Counted from the first letter of the stretch, positions 37,639-46,973 are shown. The stretch: DNA of 47,326 nucleotides from an uncultured Clostridia bacterium (GCA_947589685.1 CANQCN010000007.1:1-47326), one strand, 5' to 3'. Notes: generated by a model not told the origin, from the sequence alone. Numbers and translations: made by a program.

Positions 37639-37968
37639 TCAAATTACCTCCAAATTGATAAAGTCGGAATATTCCGTGTAGAAGTCTTTGAGACCGCACA
37701 ACATCGTGTTGAGGATCACGTCGGCGTCGTGTCGCTCCGCCGCGGTAAGTTTTTCGGGGAGAGTGAGCTTCAACGAGCCTTTTTCCTCGTCCACCTTGTA
37801 CTTGACGTTTATCTGCGCCACCTGCAACAAGCCCAGCAATGCCGACTGTATCAAGGTGGATACGCCCGCGCACACTATGTCCTCGCCGCTTACGCCGTAG
37901 CCCGTGTGTCCGCTTGCCGTCACTTCCACAATGGAATTGTTTTTGCGTGTGATTGTAATATCCGTCAT
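37639..37968 (-). CDS. prp: Ribosomal processing cysteine protease Prp
   Basis: [22 protein letters not shown]; located between rpmA and rplU. Confidence 0.93.
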   Translation of the reverse strand: MTDITITRKNNSIVEVTASGHTGYGVSGEDIVCAGVSTLIQSALLGLLQVAQINVKYKVDEEKGSLKLTLPEKLTAAERHDADVILNTMLCGLKDFYTEYSDFINLEVI

Positions 37969-38276
37969 CAGCCGAGTGCGATACTGTCTACTTTGAGCTT
38001 GGTGTAGGGCTGTCTGTGACCTTGACGGCGACGGATATTCTTCTTGGCTTTGTAGGTGAAGATGTTTATCTTCTTGCCCTTGCCGTGTTCTACTACCGTT
38101 GCCAGAACTTTGCAGTTTGCCGCGTCGGCGCCCATAACGACCTTGTCGCCGTCCGCCGCAAGCACAACTTCAAGCTCTACTGCGGAATTGACCTCGGCGT
38201 CCAGAAGCTCCGTTTCGAAAACAAGACCTTCCGTCACCTTGTACTGCTTTCCGCCCGTTTTTACGATTGCGTACAT
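37968..38276 (-). CDS. rplU: 50S ribosomal protein L21
   Basis: MYAIVKTGGKQYKVTEG ... NIRRRQGHRQPYTKLKVDSI. Confidence 0.97.
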   Translation of the reverse strand: MYAIVKTGGKQYKVTEGLVFETELLDAEVNSAVELEVVLAADGDKVVMGADAANCKVLATVVEHGKGKKINIFTYKAKKNIRRRQGHRQPYTKLKVDSIALG

Positions 38277-38385
38277 AATTAACCTCCTGATAAGACTCGC
38301 TAATAGGGTGACCTTTCCCGCCGCGCCTTCGATCAGGCGGCGCTCGGTTTCGGCGCTTGACAAAATAACCCTTTTTATGCGGCTG
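38277..38385 (-). promoter_or_regulatory. Structured 5' leader of rplU (possible L21 leader)
   Basis: About 110-nt leader between promoter and RBS, with GC-rich hairpin around CGCCGCGCCTTCGATCAGGCGGCG. Confidence 0.4.
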
Positions 38386-38391
38386 AGATAT

Positions 38392-38420
38392 ATATTACAT
38401 TAAACAAAATAAAAAGTCAA
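38392..38420 (-). promoter_or_regulatory. rplU operon promoter
   Basis: TTGACT-N17-TAATAT on the minus strand. Confidence 0.55.
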
Positions 38421-38469
38421 TCAAAAGAGGGCACTTTCAACGCATTAAGTCTAAATTATTTTTGCGAAA

Positions 38470-39066
38470 CTACCGTTCGGCGCGAGGGATAAAGCCGACA
38501 AAGCACTTGTCGCAATAGCTTGCCATTTGTTCGGGAGTCTCTTTCATTCCGCATTTGAGCCAATACACCGTGGCGTTGATTATCGCGCCCGTCCACAGCA
38601 ACGCCAAATACTTTTCCTCATCAGACAAGGCGCTCAGCCGCAATACCGTCGAATTGACCATCTGCAAATATTTGTCGTGGTAGCCCGCGGCAAATATGGG
38701 TTCCAAAATGTCGGACTTCTCCTCCACGAAACGGAACATATCCTCGTACCAACACGCGGAAAAGGTCCTGCAAAAGGGACTGCCCACCTTTTGTATCAGT
38801 TCGCTGTGAATATCGGTGACTATGCGGCGAAAGATGTCGTCCTTGCATTGAAAGTTGCCGTAAAAAGCCATGCGCGACACTCCCGCCTTGCGGCAAAGCT
38901 CGGTGACCGTGATGTTTTCGTAAGGTTTTTGACCTATCAACAGCAACAGCGCGCCTTGCAGACTTTCCACCACCAGCTTGTTGACTTCCTCGCTGTGTCG
39001 GCGCAAACCCGCCAATCGTTCGTCGCTGTGCGCCATTTTTCTGTTTCCGCAATTTTCCTCAGTCAT
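38470..39066 (-). CDS. TetR-family transcriptional regulator
   Basis: LLIGQKPYENITVTELCRKAGVSRMAFYGNFQCKDDIFRRIV. Confidence 0.88.
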   Translation of the reverse strand: MTEENCGNRKMAHSDERLAGLRRHSEEVNKLVVESLQGALLLLIGQKPYENITVTELCRKAGVSRMAFYGNFQCKDDIFRRIVTDIHSELIQKVGSPFCRTFSACWYEDMFRFVEEKSDILEPIFAAGYHDKYLQMVNSTVLRLSALSDEEKYLALLWTGAIINATVYWLKCGMKETPEQMASYCDKCFVGFIPRAER

Positions 39067-39122
39067 TTGTTTTTCCGTCAGAATAATGAAATTTTGCCAA
39101 GTTTACATTTGTAATTTTCGTA

Positions 39123-39151
39123 AGTATACCATTTTGCGAAAAAGTTGTCAA
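39123..39151 (-). promoter_or_regulatory. Promoter of the TetR gene
   Basis: TTGACA-N17-TATACT on the minus strand. Confidence 0.75.
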
Positions 39152-39202
39152 ACATATTGCCGACTGCGAGGCAAAAATCACGACGGCGCGGCGACGTTCG
39201 AC

Positions 39203-39231
39203 TTGACAAACGCGGGGATATACAGTAAATT
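39203..39231 (+). promoter_or_regulatory. Promoter of the alpha/beta hydrolase gene
   Basis: TTGACA-N17-TAAATT; the -10 box ends 6 nt before the ATG. Confidence 0.7.
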
Positions 39232-39237
39232 ATTTGT

Positions 39238-40182
39238 ATGATTTGGCTCTATATCTCATTGGGAATCGTAGCTTTTGCGCTGCTGTTTACGCTTGCGGCG
39301 GCGCTTGTGTGCTATATAAAGGCGTTTTTTCAAGATCCTCGCAAGAAGCAGGACCACTACCGCTTGCCCGATGGCAAACACTTTGACGAGGGCAAAGAAA
39401 AAATGTACGCTTTGATAAAGGAAATGGAAGAAGTGCCCTACGAACAGGTGTACACCGACTCTTACGACGGAGTGAAGCTTGCTGCGCGTTACTATCACGT
39501 TGCCGACGGCGCGCCGCTGCAAATACAATTTCACGGCTATCGGGGCACCGCCATACGCGATTTTTGCGGAGGCAACAAATTGGCGCGTAAATGCGGCTTC
39601 AACACTCTGTTGGCGGATATGCGCGCGCACGGCAAAAGCGGCGGCCGCACCATCACGTTCGGCGTACGCGAAAGACACGACGTTTTGTCCTGGATCAAAT
39701 ACGCCTCGGAGCGCTTCGGACGGGAAACGGAAATATGGCTTGCAGGCGTTTCCATGGGCGCGGCGACGGTGCTTATGGCAAGCGAACTCGGTTTGCCCGA
39801 CAACGTAAAAGGCGTGATAGCCGACAGTCCCTATGCCGTGCCGTCGGACATAATCGCCGACACGTGCCGCAAAATGCGAATTTCTCCCCGCCTTGCAATG
39901 CCCTTTATACGTTTGGGCGCGCGTATCTACGGCGGATTTCGGCTAAATTCGGCAAGCGCGCTACATGCGGTGGAAAATACCGATATTCCGATACTGATCA
40001 TTCACGGCGAGGACGACGACATCGTGCCCTGCGATATGAGCCGTATGCTGTACGAGCATTGCAAGGGCTACGCCGAGCTGCACACCTTTCCCGACGCGGG
40101 ACACGGGTTGAGCTATATGCGGGACAACGCGCGCTACGAACGGGTGATAAAAAATTTTTGGGAAAACGTAAAGAATAAGTAA
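39238..40182 (+). CDS. Membrane-anchored alpha/beta hydrolase
   Basis: N-terminal TM; nucleophile elbow GVSMGAATV; IIHGEDDDIVP; catalytic His in DAGHGLSY. Confidence 0.9.
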   Translation: MIWLYISLGIVAFALLFTLAAALVCYIKAFFQDPRKKQDHYRLPDGKHFDEGKEKMYALIKEMEEVPYEQVYTDSYDGVKLAARYYHVADGAPLQIQFHGYRGTAIRDFCGGNKLARKCGFNTLLADMRAHGKSGGRTITFGVRERHDVLSWIKYASERFGRETEIWLAGVSMGAATVLMASELGLPDNVKGVIADSPYAVPSDIIADTCRKMRISPRLAMPFIRLGARIYGGFRLNSASALHAVENTDIPILIIHGEDDDIVPCDMSRMLYEHCKGYAELHTFPDAGHGLSYMRDNARYERVIKNFWENVKNK

Positions 40183-40298
40183 AATTTTCGTTAAAGAACA
40201 ACCATTGCCCCGTTTTTTCCGAAAGATACGCCCAAAATCGTACCGCTACATATTTAACGAACTTTCGCTCATACTATCTCCAAACACAGGAGGTAACT

Positions 40299-40448
40299 AT
40301 GGCAAAAAGCAGACAGAACAATCACGAATATTACGCCAACTTCGAAACCTGTCGCAACCGTTTATTCGACACATTCGATCCCGATTGGCTGCAAATCGAG
40401 GACGCGCACCTCAGCTGGGAGGAGGCTTTCGAAGATGACGACGACTGA
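40299..40448 (+). CDS. 49-aa hypothetical protein (not in the supplied ORF track)
   Basis: AGGAGGTAACT-ATG; MAKSRQNNHEYYANFETCRNRLFDTFDPDWLQIEDAHLSWEEAFEDDDD; overlaps the next ORF by 14 nt. Confidence 0.7.
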   Translation: MAKSRQNNHEYYANFETCRNRLFDTFDPDWLQIEDAHLSWEEAFEDDDD

Positions 40449-40935
40449 CGCCAAAACCAAAAAGCCGCAATCGGAAGAGCCGACCGTTACGGAAAACAAC
40501 TGCGACGTGGAACAGACGCGTCAGGCAATGAGCGATTTGTACAAAAACGTCACCATGGCGCAAAGCTGTATCAAAACGCTGCTGCCCTTTGTGGAAAAGC
40601 AGGAAGTGACCAAGGCGTTGCACAAACAAGTGGAACAGTACGATCACTACGTAGAGCAGCTTGACGAGATGTGCGAAAACCTCAACTTCGACCCGACGCC
40701 AGCGCCGAAATTTGCGATAACCATGGCTAATATGGGCATCAAAGCGAAAATGATGACGGACAAAAGCGTCACTCACGTTGCAAAAATAATGATGCAGGGA
40801 ACGCTGAACGGCATAATCGACCTTTACCGTATGATACGCGAAAACGCCGACGTTCATCCCGACGTCATGCTGCTTCAAAAGCAGATACTTCGCTACGAAG
40901 AGGGCAAATTGGAAAGTCTGAAAGCCTATCTGTAA
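40435..40935 (+). CDS. Hypothetical helical protein
   Basis: 166-aa ORF; GGAGGAGG SD inside the preceding ORF; predicted mostly helical by eye. Confidence 0.75.
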   Translation: MTTTDAKTKKPQSEEPTVTENNCDVEQTRQAMSDLYKNVTMAQSCIKTLLPFVEKQEVTKALHKQVEQYDHYVEQLDEMCENLNFDPTPAPKFAITMANMGIKAKMMTDKSVTHVAKIMMQGTLNGIIDLYRMIRENADVHPDVMLLQKQILRYEEGKLESLKAYL

Positions 40936-40960
40936 CGAAAAAAAACAAGCAATGGGGTCA

Positions 40961-40992
40961 AAAAAACGCGCCGAAACGCTTCGGCGCGTTTT
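40961..40992 (+). terminator. Intrinsic terminator
   Basis: AACGCGCCGAA-ACGC-TTCGGCGCGTT flanked by A6 and T4. Confidence 0.85.
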
Positions 40993-41004
40993 GCTTGCAA
41001 AAGG

Positions 41005-41026
41005 GGCTGTCTTTTGCAAGACAGCC
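41005..41026. terminator. Hairpin between convergent genes
   Basis: GGCTGTCTT-TTGC-AAGACAGCC. Confidence 0.6.
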
Positions 41027-41033
41027 GATTTTG

Positions 41034-41651
41034 TCATTTGTCGGCGCACATCCTTACCAACGCTTCGTTTATCGCATTGACACAGGTGTCGATACTTTCC
41101 TCGTCGATTATGCCGCCGAGCAATTTGGCAAGGGCGCAGCGCTTTGCATCCACGCTGTCATCACGCTTGTAGATCGCTTCGGCGTCGGAGGCGAGCAATT
41201 TGACCTTGCCGATGAAATCATCGAGAGTAAGCTCCTTTGCCGCGATCTGTTTGCGTATGTTGCCGAAGTACAGCAGCTGAGTGTAAAACACGCCGAATAC
41301 GTCGTTCTTCATCAAATCGCCGAGGCTTTGCCCGGACAAGCTCTTGACGAAACGAAAACCCGTCGAAGCCAAAGCGCCTATCGCCAGGGCGGCAAATACG
41401 GTCTGCACCGCGGACGAAAAAGCAAACGCCTTTTTTTGAACGGCGAACACGTCCACCGCCGCAAACGCCAGCCCGAATATAAAGGGCAGCAACGGCGCCC
41501 AATCGAACTTGTGCAGAACGTTTACCTTTGCTTTGTCGAGAAAGAGCTTTTTTACCAACTGAGTGAGCAAGCAGGTCGCTATTGCGTACGCAATGAAGTA
41601 CGCGAGGTCAACGTCGTCGAGTATGCGCGACATAAAAGTTGCAAAATCCAT
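41034..41651 (-). CDS. Hypothetical membrane protein
   Basis: MDFATFMSRILDDVDLAYFIAYAIATCLLTQLVKKLFLDK; several TM segments. Confidence 0.7.
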   Translation of the reverse strand: MDFATFMSRILDDVDLAYFIAYAIATCLLTQLVKKLFLDKAKVNVLHKFDWAPLLPFIFGLAFAAVDVFAVQKKAFAFSSAVQTVFAALAIGALASTGFRFVKSLSGQSLGDLMKNDVFGVFYTQLLYFGNIRKQIAAKELTLDDFIGKVKLLASDAEAIYKRDDSVDAKRCALAKLLGGIIDEESIDTCVNAINEALVRMCADK

Positions 41652-41791
41652 AAAACGTATTTCTCCTTGTAAATATTGGAAAAACACAGTCCCCCACGGA
41701 TCTTTCCCGCGCGGCGCGTCCCCACGCCGCCACGCAATACCATATTACCACGCCGAAAACACGAAAATCAAATTTCGTGACGCACTTTTAC

Positions 41792-41824
41792 AAAAAAAAC
41801 GGGGTTCATAGCGCCCCGTTTTTT
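41792..41824 (-). terminator. Intrinsic terminator after the RsgI-like gene
   Basis: A8-CGGGG-9 nt-CCCCG-T6. Confidence 0.85.
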
Positions 41825-41836
41825 GTAATTACTGTT

Positions 41837-43327
41837 TCAGTCGTCGATCTCCGCCTCGAAGGTCACGCTGCCCGAAGCCGCATCCAACGTGCAGTCGAAT
41901 TCGTACCGACCCCACTTGAACTCCGCTTCGTACACTTGCCTGCCGCGTTCCACGTCCATTTCGATCTCCCACTCGTAGGTCGTCGATAGCGTAACGGACG
42001 CAAACCTCCGATCCTTGACAACGGCTTCGAGAATTTTGCTTTGTATTTGCTCGCGCGTAAGCTCCGAGTTGTATTCGCCGCCGATCTCTTTTTGCGAGGC
42101 GGAACGCACGTTGCCGTAACCGTCTATTTCGAACTCGTAGTACTTGCCGTTGTAGGAAAATTTCAATTCGTATTCCGTAACGCCGTCGTCGCGCTCGCGC
42201 TTCACCGTTACGTCTATCGCGTCTCGATCCGCCGAAGGTACGCCCGCGGCGTTAAACGCCTTGTCCTTGATCTGTTCTTCGTCCAGCTCGGTTTGATCGG
42301 GACGGACGTTTTGCATTTCGCTCTCCACGCTCAGCACCGTGCCGTCTGCGGCGTTTATCTCCACCTCGTATTCGCGTTGATCGTAGACAAACTCCACCTC
42401 GTACACCATTCTGCCGTCGTCGAAATCCATTTTGCAGGTCAATCTCTGCACGTCGTTTTGCGTAAGTCCCGCCTTTACTATGTCGAGCGCAGCCGTTATC
42501 GCGGCGTCACGTCCCGCATACTTGCTGTCGCTGGCGGAACCGTTTTGCACAAGATCGTCTTGCGGCATATCCAGCCCGTCCAAAATGAGATTGAGATCGT
42601 TGATTTTGAGACTCACCAACTGTTCTACGGTGTACTTGCCCGCGGGAGCGCTTTGCATTATCTTGTTTATCAACTGCGCCTTGCCCGCGGATATGCCGTA
42701 CTGCTCCGCAAGAGAAGACGTGTCGCTCGTATCGGAAAGCCATTGCGAAACCACGCCCGCTTGGATATTGCTTTCGTTCAATATCACCGCTATCTGGTCG
42801 GAAACCGCCTTGGACAGCTCTTCGTAAATATTTTGACTTGACGACTCCACCGATACCAACACGGAGTTGGCTTCCTCGCTGAGCTTGCCGTTGCGCAACA
42901 TACTGCCTATGAGCGCGTTGACTGTAACCTCCAACTGCGCGCCGCCGAAATCCATATTGCCGATTATCTTTTTGCCGTCGAGATTCAAAGCGTCCACGCT
43001 AACCACGCGCATATTGTCGTTTAGACGTATCGCCACGCTCGGATTGACGTCCAACGTTACGCTTGCCGTCACCTTGCCGCCGCCGATACTCGCTTGCAGA
43101 TCGTTGAGCGCGCCCTTGGTAGTCGAGTAACCGACGCCGCCCAACACTACCGCGATCACAAGCACCAGCGCAAGCGCGCAGGTGGCAAATTTCCAACCCG
43201 TAACATTGCTTTTGCGCGTTTTTGCGGGAACGCGATCGGGACACTGCGCCGCAACGTTGTCGAACACGTCCGGTCTCGCCGCGGCGAAGCTTTCGGCTAT
43301 TTTATTTTCCGTTTGTTTTTTGTTCAT
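41837..43327 (-). CDS. RsgI-like anti-sigma factor with extracellular PepSY-like repeats
   Basis: Single TM; SVTLDVNPSVAIRLNDNMRVVSVDALNLDGKKII; repeats ending EVEINAADGTVLSVE, EFEIDGYGNVRSAS, DCTLDAASGSVTFE. Confidence 0.8.
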   Translation of the reverse strand: MNKKQTENKIAESFAAARPDVFDNVAAQCPDRVPAKTRKSNVTGWKFATCALALVLVIAVVLGGVGYSTTKGALNDLQASIGGGKVTASVTLDVNPSVAIRLNDNMRVVSVDALNLDGKKIIGNMDFGGAQLEVTVNALIGSMLRNGKLSEEANSVLVSVESSSQNIYEELSKAVSDQIAVILNESNIQAGVVSQWLSDTSDTSSLAEQYGISAGKAQLINKIMQSAPAGKYTVEQLVSLKINDLNLILDGLDMPQDDLVQNGSASDSKYAGRDAAITAALDIVKAGLTQNDVQRLTCKMDFDDGRMVYEVEFVYDQREYEVEINAADGTVLSVESEMQNVRPDQTELDEEQIKDKAFNAAGVPSADRDAIDVTVKRERDDGVTEYELKFSYNGKYYEFEIDGYGNVRSASQKEIGGEYNSELTREQIQSKILEAVVKDRRFASVTLSTTYEWEIEMDVERGRQVYEAEFKWGRYEFDCTLDAASGSVTFEAEIDD

Positions 43328-43869
43328 TTCTGTTCTCCTTTAAGTATTTGCTGCAATTTCGCAAGCGCCCTCCTGTATTTGGAAAGCACGGTGTTGAGAG
43401 GAATGTTCAACTCTGCGGCGATCTCTCGATGCTTGACGCCGCCTACGGCGTGCATAACCACTATTTTCCGTTCGTCCTCGTCCAATTCGGTGAGACAGCT
43501 CATTATCACCAGCCTGTCCGTCGGATCGGCGTCGGTAGCGGAAAGCTGCTCGTTGAGCCGTTCGTCGGCGATCTCGACAAAACGCGACTGACGTCTGAAT
43601 TTGTCGTAGCACAGGTTTTTGGCTATACGCAATATCCAACTCATAGGCTTGCCCGCGGATACATAGCTCGGAGCGGCTTCGTACGCTTTGATAAAAGTTT
43701 CCTGCATCACGTCCTGCGCGTCGTACACATTGCCCGTGAAGGTAAGCGCGTAAGCATAAACGGCGTTTGCGCTCAGATCGTAAAGCGCTTTGAGCGCGCC
43801 TTCCTCGCCGTTTGCCACGCCGTACAAGGCGTTGTCCAATTTTCGACGAGACGAAACATATGTAGACAT
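43324..43869 (-). CDS. ECF-type RNA polymerase sigma factor
   Basis: DAQDVMQETFIKAYE, WILRIAKNLCYDKFRR, LTELDEDERKIVVMHAVGGVKHREIAAELNIPLNTVLSKYRRA. Confidence 0.92.
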   Translation of the reverse strand: MSTYVSSRRKLDNALYGVANGEEGALKALYDLSANAVYAYALTFTGNVYDAQDVMQETFIKAYEAAPSYVSAGKPMSWILRIAKNLCYDKFRRQSRFVEIADERLNEQLSATDADPTDRLVIMSCLTELDEDERKIVVMHAVGGVKHREIAAELNIPLNTVLSKYRRALAKLQQILKGEQK

Positions 43870-43976
43870 CTTCCGTATTCCTCTTTTCGCAATATAAACG
43901 CGGAGAACGTGCGTTTTATTGCATTGTTTTTATTTTTTTTGCTAAATTTTTTTTGCCGCGGCTTGCGGAAAAGTTT

Positions 43977-44756
43977 TTACAAGGTTTGCTTGTAAATCTC
44001 GTTTTTGGAAACATTGCGGTCTTTTGCCACGGCTTTGACCGCTTCCGACTTGCTCATTCCGTCTTTGAGGTAGTAATCGATATGCTCCCTGACGGACAGC
44101 GCGCAGAGAGGGTTGTCCGCTTCGCCGCGATCCACCACCAACACAAACTCGCCGCGGTCGTCGTCTATTTCGTCGCCGAGGCGGCAAAAACGCACCGACT
44201 CGTGCGATTTGGTAAGCTCTTTTACGAGACAGCAGTTGCGATTGCCCAAACGCGAACAAAGATATGCCATATTTTCTTTGATGTCGTGTACGGACAGGTA
44301 AAATATCGCCGTGCCAACGCTGCCGTCCAACAGCTTGTCTCTGTCGGACTTTTTGTCGGGAAGAAATCCGTAATAGGTAAATGGCGGCTCGTATCCGCTG
44401 AGAACAAAGGCATTGACAAATGCGCTCGGACCGCTGATCACCGTGTAAGGATAGCCTTTTTCTTTGAGGGCGTCGATCAACACGCCGCCCGGATCGTTTA
44501 TGCAGGGCATGCCAGCGTCGCTGATGACAGCCACGTCCTCGCCCCGCTCGCAAAAGGACAGCACAAATTCCAACTGCTTTGCTTCGTTGAACTTGTGATA
44601 GCTGTATAGTGGTTTGGATATGCCGTAGCGGTCAAGCAAGATCCTGCTGTGACGGGTATCCTCGCAAAATATCGCCGATACGCCTTTGAGCGTTTCCACC
44701 GCGCGAAAGGTGATCTCGCCGAGGTTGCCTATCGGAGTAGCAACAAAATAGACCAT
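43977..44756 (-). CDS. rsmI: 16S rRNA (cytidine1402-2'-O)-methyltransferase
   Basis: VYFVATPIGNLGEITFRAVETL, CEDTRHSRILLDRYGI, VISDAGMPCINDPG. Confidence 0.95.
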   Translation of the reverse strand: MVYFVATPIGNLGEITFRAVETLKGVSAIFCEDTRHSRILLDRYGISKPLYSYHKFNEAKQLEFVLSFCERGEDVAVISDAGMPCINDPGGVLIDALKEKGYPYTVISGPSAFVNAFVLSGYEPPFTYYGFLPDKKSDRDKLLDGSVGTAIFYLSVHDIKENMAYLCSRLGNRNCCLVKELTKSHESVRFCRLGDEIDDDRGEFVLVVDRGEADNPLCALSVREHIDYYLKDGMSKSEAVKAVAKDRNVSKNEIYKQTL

Positions 44757-44780
44757 AATATATGTTTTGACGCTCCTTTG

Positions 44781-45515
44781 TTATTTTTCCGTGCCGTACC
44801 AGACGCGCGTCTGCTCGGTGTAGTTGCCCTTTTCGTCCGCGATGTACAGCGGAGAACGCAGCTTGCAATCCGCCGCGCCGCCCTTTACCGCGCGTATCAA
44901 CACCAGATTGGGCTGTTTGTCGGGCGCGGGACACACGGGCAATATTTCCTTGACGGCAAGATAGTTGTGCGCGCACTCGGTAACTATCTCGCACAGTCGG
45001 TCCGCTTGATGGACCAGATACAGACTGCCCTTGTTGTTGAGAATCTTGGCGGAGACGGAAACAACGTCGGCGAGGGTAACGGCGATCTCGTGTCGGCAAA
45101 GAGCGATGTTGGGACTTAGCTGCCGCTCTCCGCTGCCCACGCGCCGATAGGGAGGATTGCACACCACCGCGTCGGCGTCGCGCACGATACCCGCCGCGTC
45201 TTTGAGATCGGCGTTGCGCACCTCTATCACATCATTCAAACCGTTGAGATCTACGCTGCGCTGCATCATATCGCACAATTGCGGCTGTATCTCTATCGCC
45301 ACGATATGCTTGGGGTGCTTTTTGCGGGCGAGCAAAATGCTGATGACGCCGCTTCCCGCGCCCAACTCGACGCACAGCTTTCCGCGCATATCCTTGCAAA
45401 AGTTTGCCAACAGCACCGCGTCGGTGGTAAAACGGTACTCCGACGCCGACTGTATCAAGCGCAAGCCGTCGTATTGCAGATCTTCCAATGTTTCGTTCGG
45501 TTTCAATTCGATCAT
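44781..45515 (-). CDS. tRNA1(Val) A37 N6-methyltransferase-like (TrmN6/YfiC family)
   Basis: CVELGAGSGVISILLARK, AVVCNPPYRRVGSG (NPPY motif); start MIELKPNETLEDL. Confidence 0.9.
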   Translation of the reverse strand: MIELKPNETLEDLQYDGLRLIQSASEYRFTTDAVLLANFCKDMRGKLCVELGAGSGVISILLARKKHPKHIVAIEIQPQLCDMMQRSVDLNGLNDVIEVRNADLKDAAGIVRDADAVVCNPPYRRVGSGERQLSPNIALCRHEIAVTLADVVSVSAKILNNKGSLYLVHQADRLCEIVTECAHNYLAVKEILPVCPAPDKQPNLVLIRAVKGGAADCKLRSPLYIADEKGNYTEQTRVWYGTEK

Positions 45516-45593
45516 ACGGCTATTGTACACCACCTCGGCAAAATAGTAAAGCAAAAACAATTTCGCCCATTGCGCAAACGGGCAAAAGGGTAT

Positions 45594-45622
45594 TGAAAAC
45601 GCCTCCGCAAAGCGAAGGCGTT
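45594..45622 (-). terminator. Intrinsic terminator after the lipoprotein gene
   Basis: AACGCCT...AGGCGTT hairpin with short T run on the minus strand. Confidence 0.65.
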
Positions 45623-45639
45623 CGATCGGACGTCGGTTA

Positions 45640-46788
45640 TCAATACCAAGGATACTCCGGGCTTTGGAAGAGCCCAAGCTCGCTGTAAGTGCCGAGATCG
45701 GCGGGCAAAACGACTTTGTCTGCGGTGATGACCACATTTTCCGTCATTTTCATACCGATGCTGCCGCTTACCGATACGGGTATTTGCTGCGACTTTTCGA
45801 TGTTTATGCTCGCGTCAAAATCCGCGCGACAAGAGATCTCGGCAAGCTTGTCGTCTTTGCCGAAGGAGATATACAACTCGAAAAGGCAAGCTTTGAAGGC
45901 GACGGACTTGTTGATAAGCTCGGCTACTTCTTCGGGAACGACGTCTCTATCCGCCAAAATCGCGTCAATGGTCTGCTCGCTGACGGTGAGGCGCAGCGTA
46001 TAACCTTTGGTCTTGGACACTTCCACGCCCACCTTGTACTGTTTCAGTATGTTGAGCAGCTCCGCGATACTCGCCGACAGCTCGGCTTGCATTTCGACGC
46101 GGTCGACAACGGGTTCTTCGACATCTCCGACAAATCCCACGGAAGGATAGAAGTTGCCGATATCCGACAACGACATTTTGATCTTGCCGCTTGACAACTC
46201 GATGCCCAAGCTTTCGAAAAGGTTCACAAAGCCCTCGTTGAGGTCAAGATACGCCTCGTCGCCGTCGATATATGCTTTTGCACCGTAGTTGAAGTTTTTG
46301 AGAGACTCTTGCAGTTTGGCTGTCGCATCGCTCGGCAGACCCATAGATTCAAACAACACGCCGGGAATCGTAAAACCTCCCTTTACTTCGGCGCTTGCCG
46401 AGCCGGTAAGGGAAATGCCGTTCTTCTCGGAATAAGCAAAATTGATGAGAGAGCCTTGCTCCATGGTCAAATTGCCGTCAAATTCCATCTTGGCGTCCTC
46501 ATAGTCTACGTCCAGATCGGCGTTGAAATCGAGGGAGCTGCTTATCTTTAAGCCCAACGTTGTCAGCCATTGAGACAACGCCTGCTCGTCGTCAACGTCA
46601 TCGGGAACGTTTGCAACGATCTTTGCCGCCAACGTATCCGCCAATTCTTCCTGTTGTTCGGGAGTGTCCAACTCCACGTCGTCGTAGTCGCCCGGAACAA
46701 CGCCGTCATTTTTGTCGCAGGCGGCGAGGGACAATACCATAGCCGCTACCGTCAGCAGCGCCAAAAACAATGTGACAAATTTCTTCAT
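45640..46788 (-). CDS. Hypothetical lipoprotein
   Basis: 382 aa; lipoprotein signal MKKFVTLFLALLTVAAMVLSLAAC; no family recognised. Confidence 0.8.
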   Translation of the reverse strand: MKKFVTLFLALLTVAAMVLSLAACDKNDGVVPGDYDDVELDTPEQQEELADTLAAKIVANVPDDVDDEQALSQWLTTLGLKISSSLDFNADLDVDYEDAKMEFDGNLTMEQGSLINFAYSEKNGISLTGSASAEVKGGFTIPGVLFESMGLPSDATAKLQESLKNFNYGAKAYIDGDEAYLDLNEGFVNLFESLGIELSSGKIKMSLSDIGNFYPSVGFVGDVEEPVVDRVEMQAELSASIAELLNILKQYKVGVEVSKTKGYTLRLTVSEQTIDAILADRDVVPEEVAELINKSVAFKACLFELYISFGKDDKLAEISCRADFDASINIEKSQQIPVSVSGSIGMKMTENVVITADKVVLPADLGTYSELGLFQSPEYPWY

Positions 46789-46973
46789 AATGTTTTCTCC
46801 TTAGATGTTATTTTGGATATATAATCATATCCTATGCACATAAAATATTATACTCTTAATATTTTTTTATGTACACCGTTGAACGGACACTTAATAGTGA
46901 AATTACCGTCATATTTTTCTCTTTTTGCCAAAATCCGAAAATTTCGGCAAAAAATAAAGGTTCAAAAATAAAT

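Noticed and set aside
43870-43976. Autoregulatory ECF promoter upstream of the sigma gene
   Set aside because: AT-rich region with an AAACGC/GCGTTT hairpin, but no convincing ECF-type -35/-10 pair could be fixed by eye.
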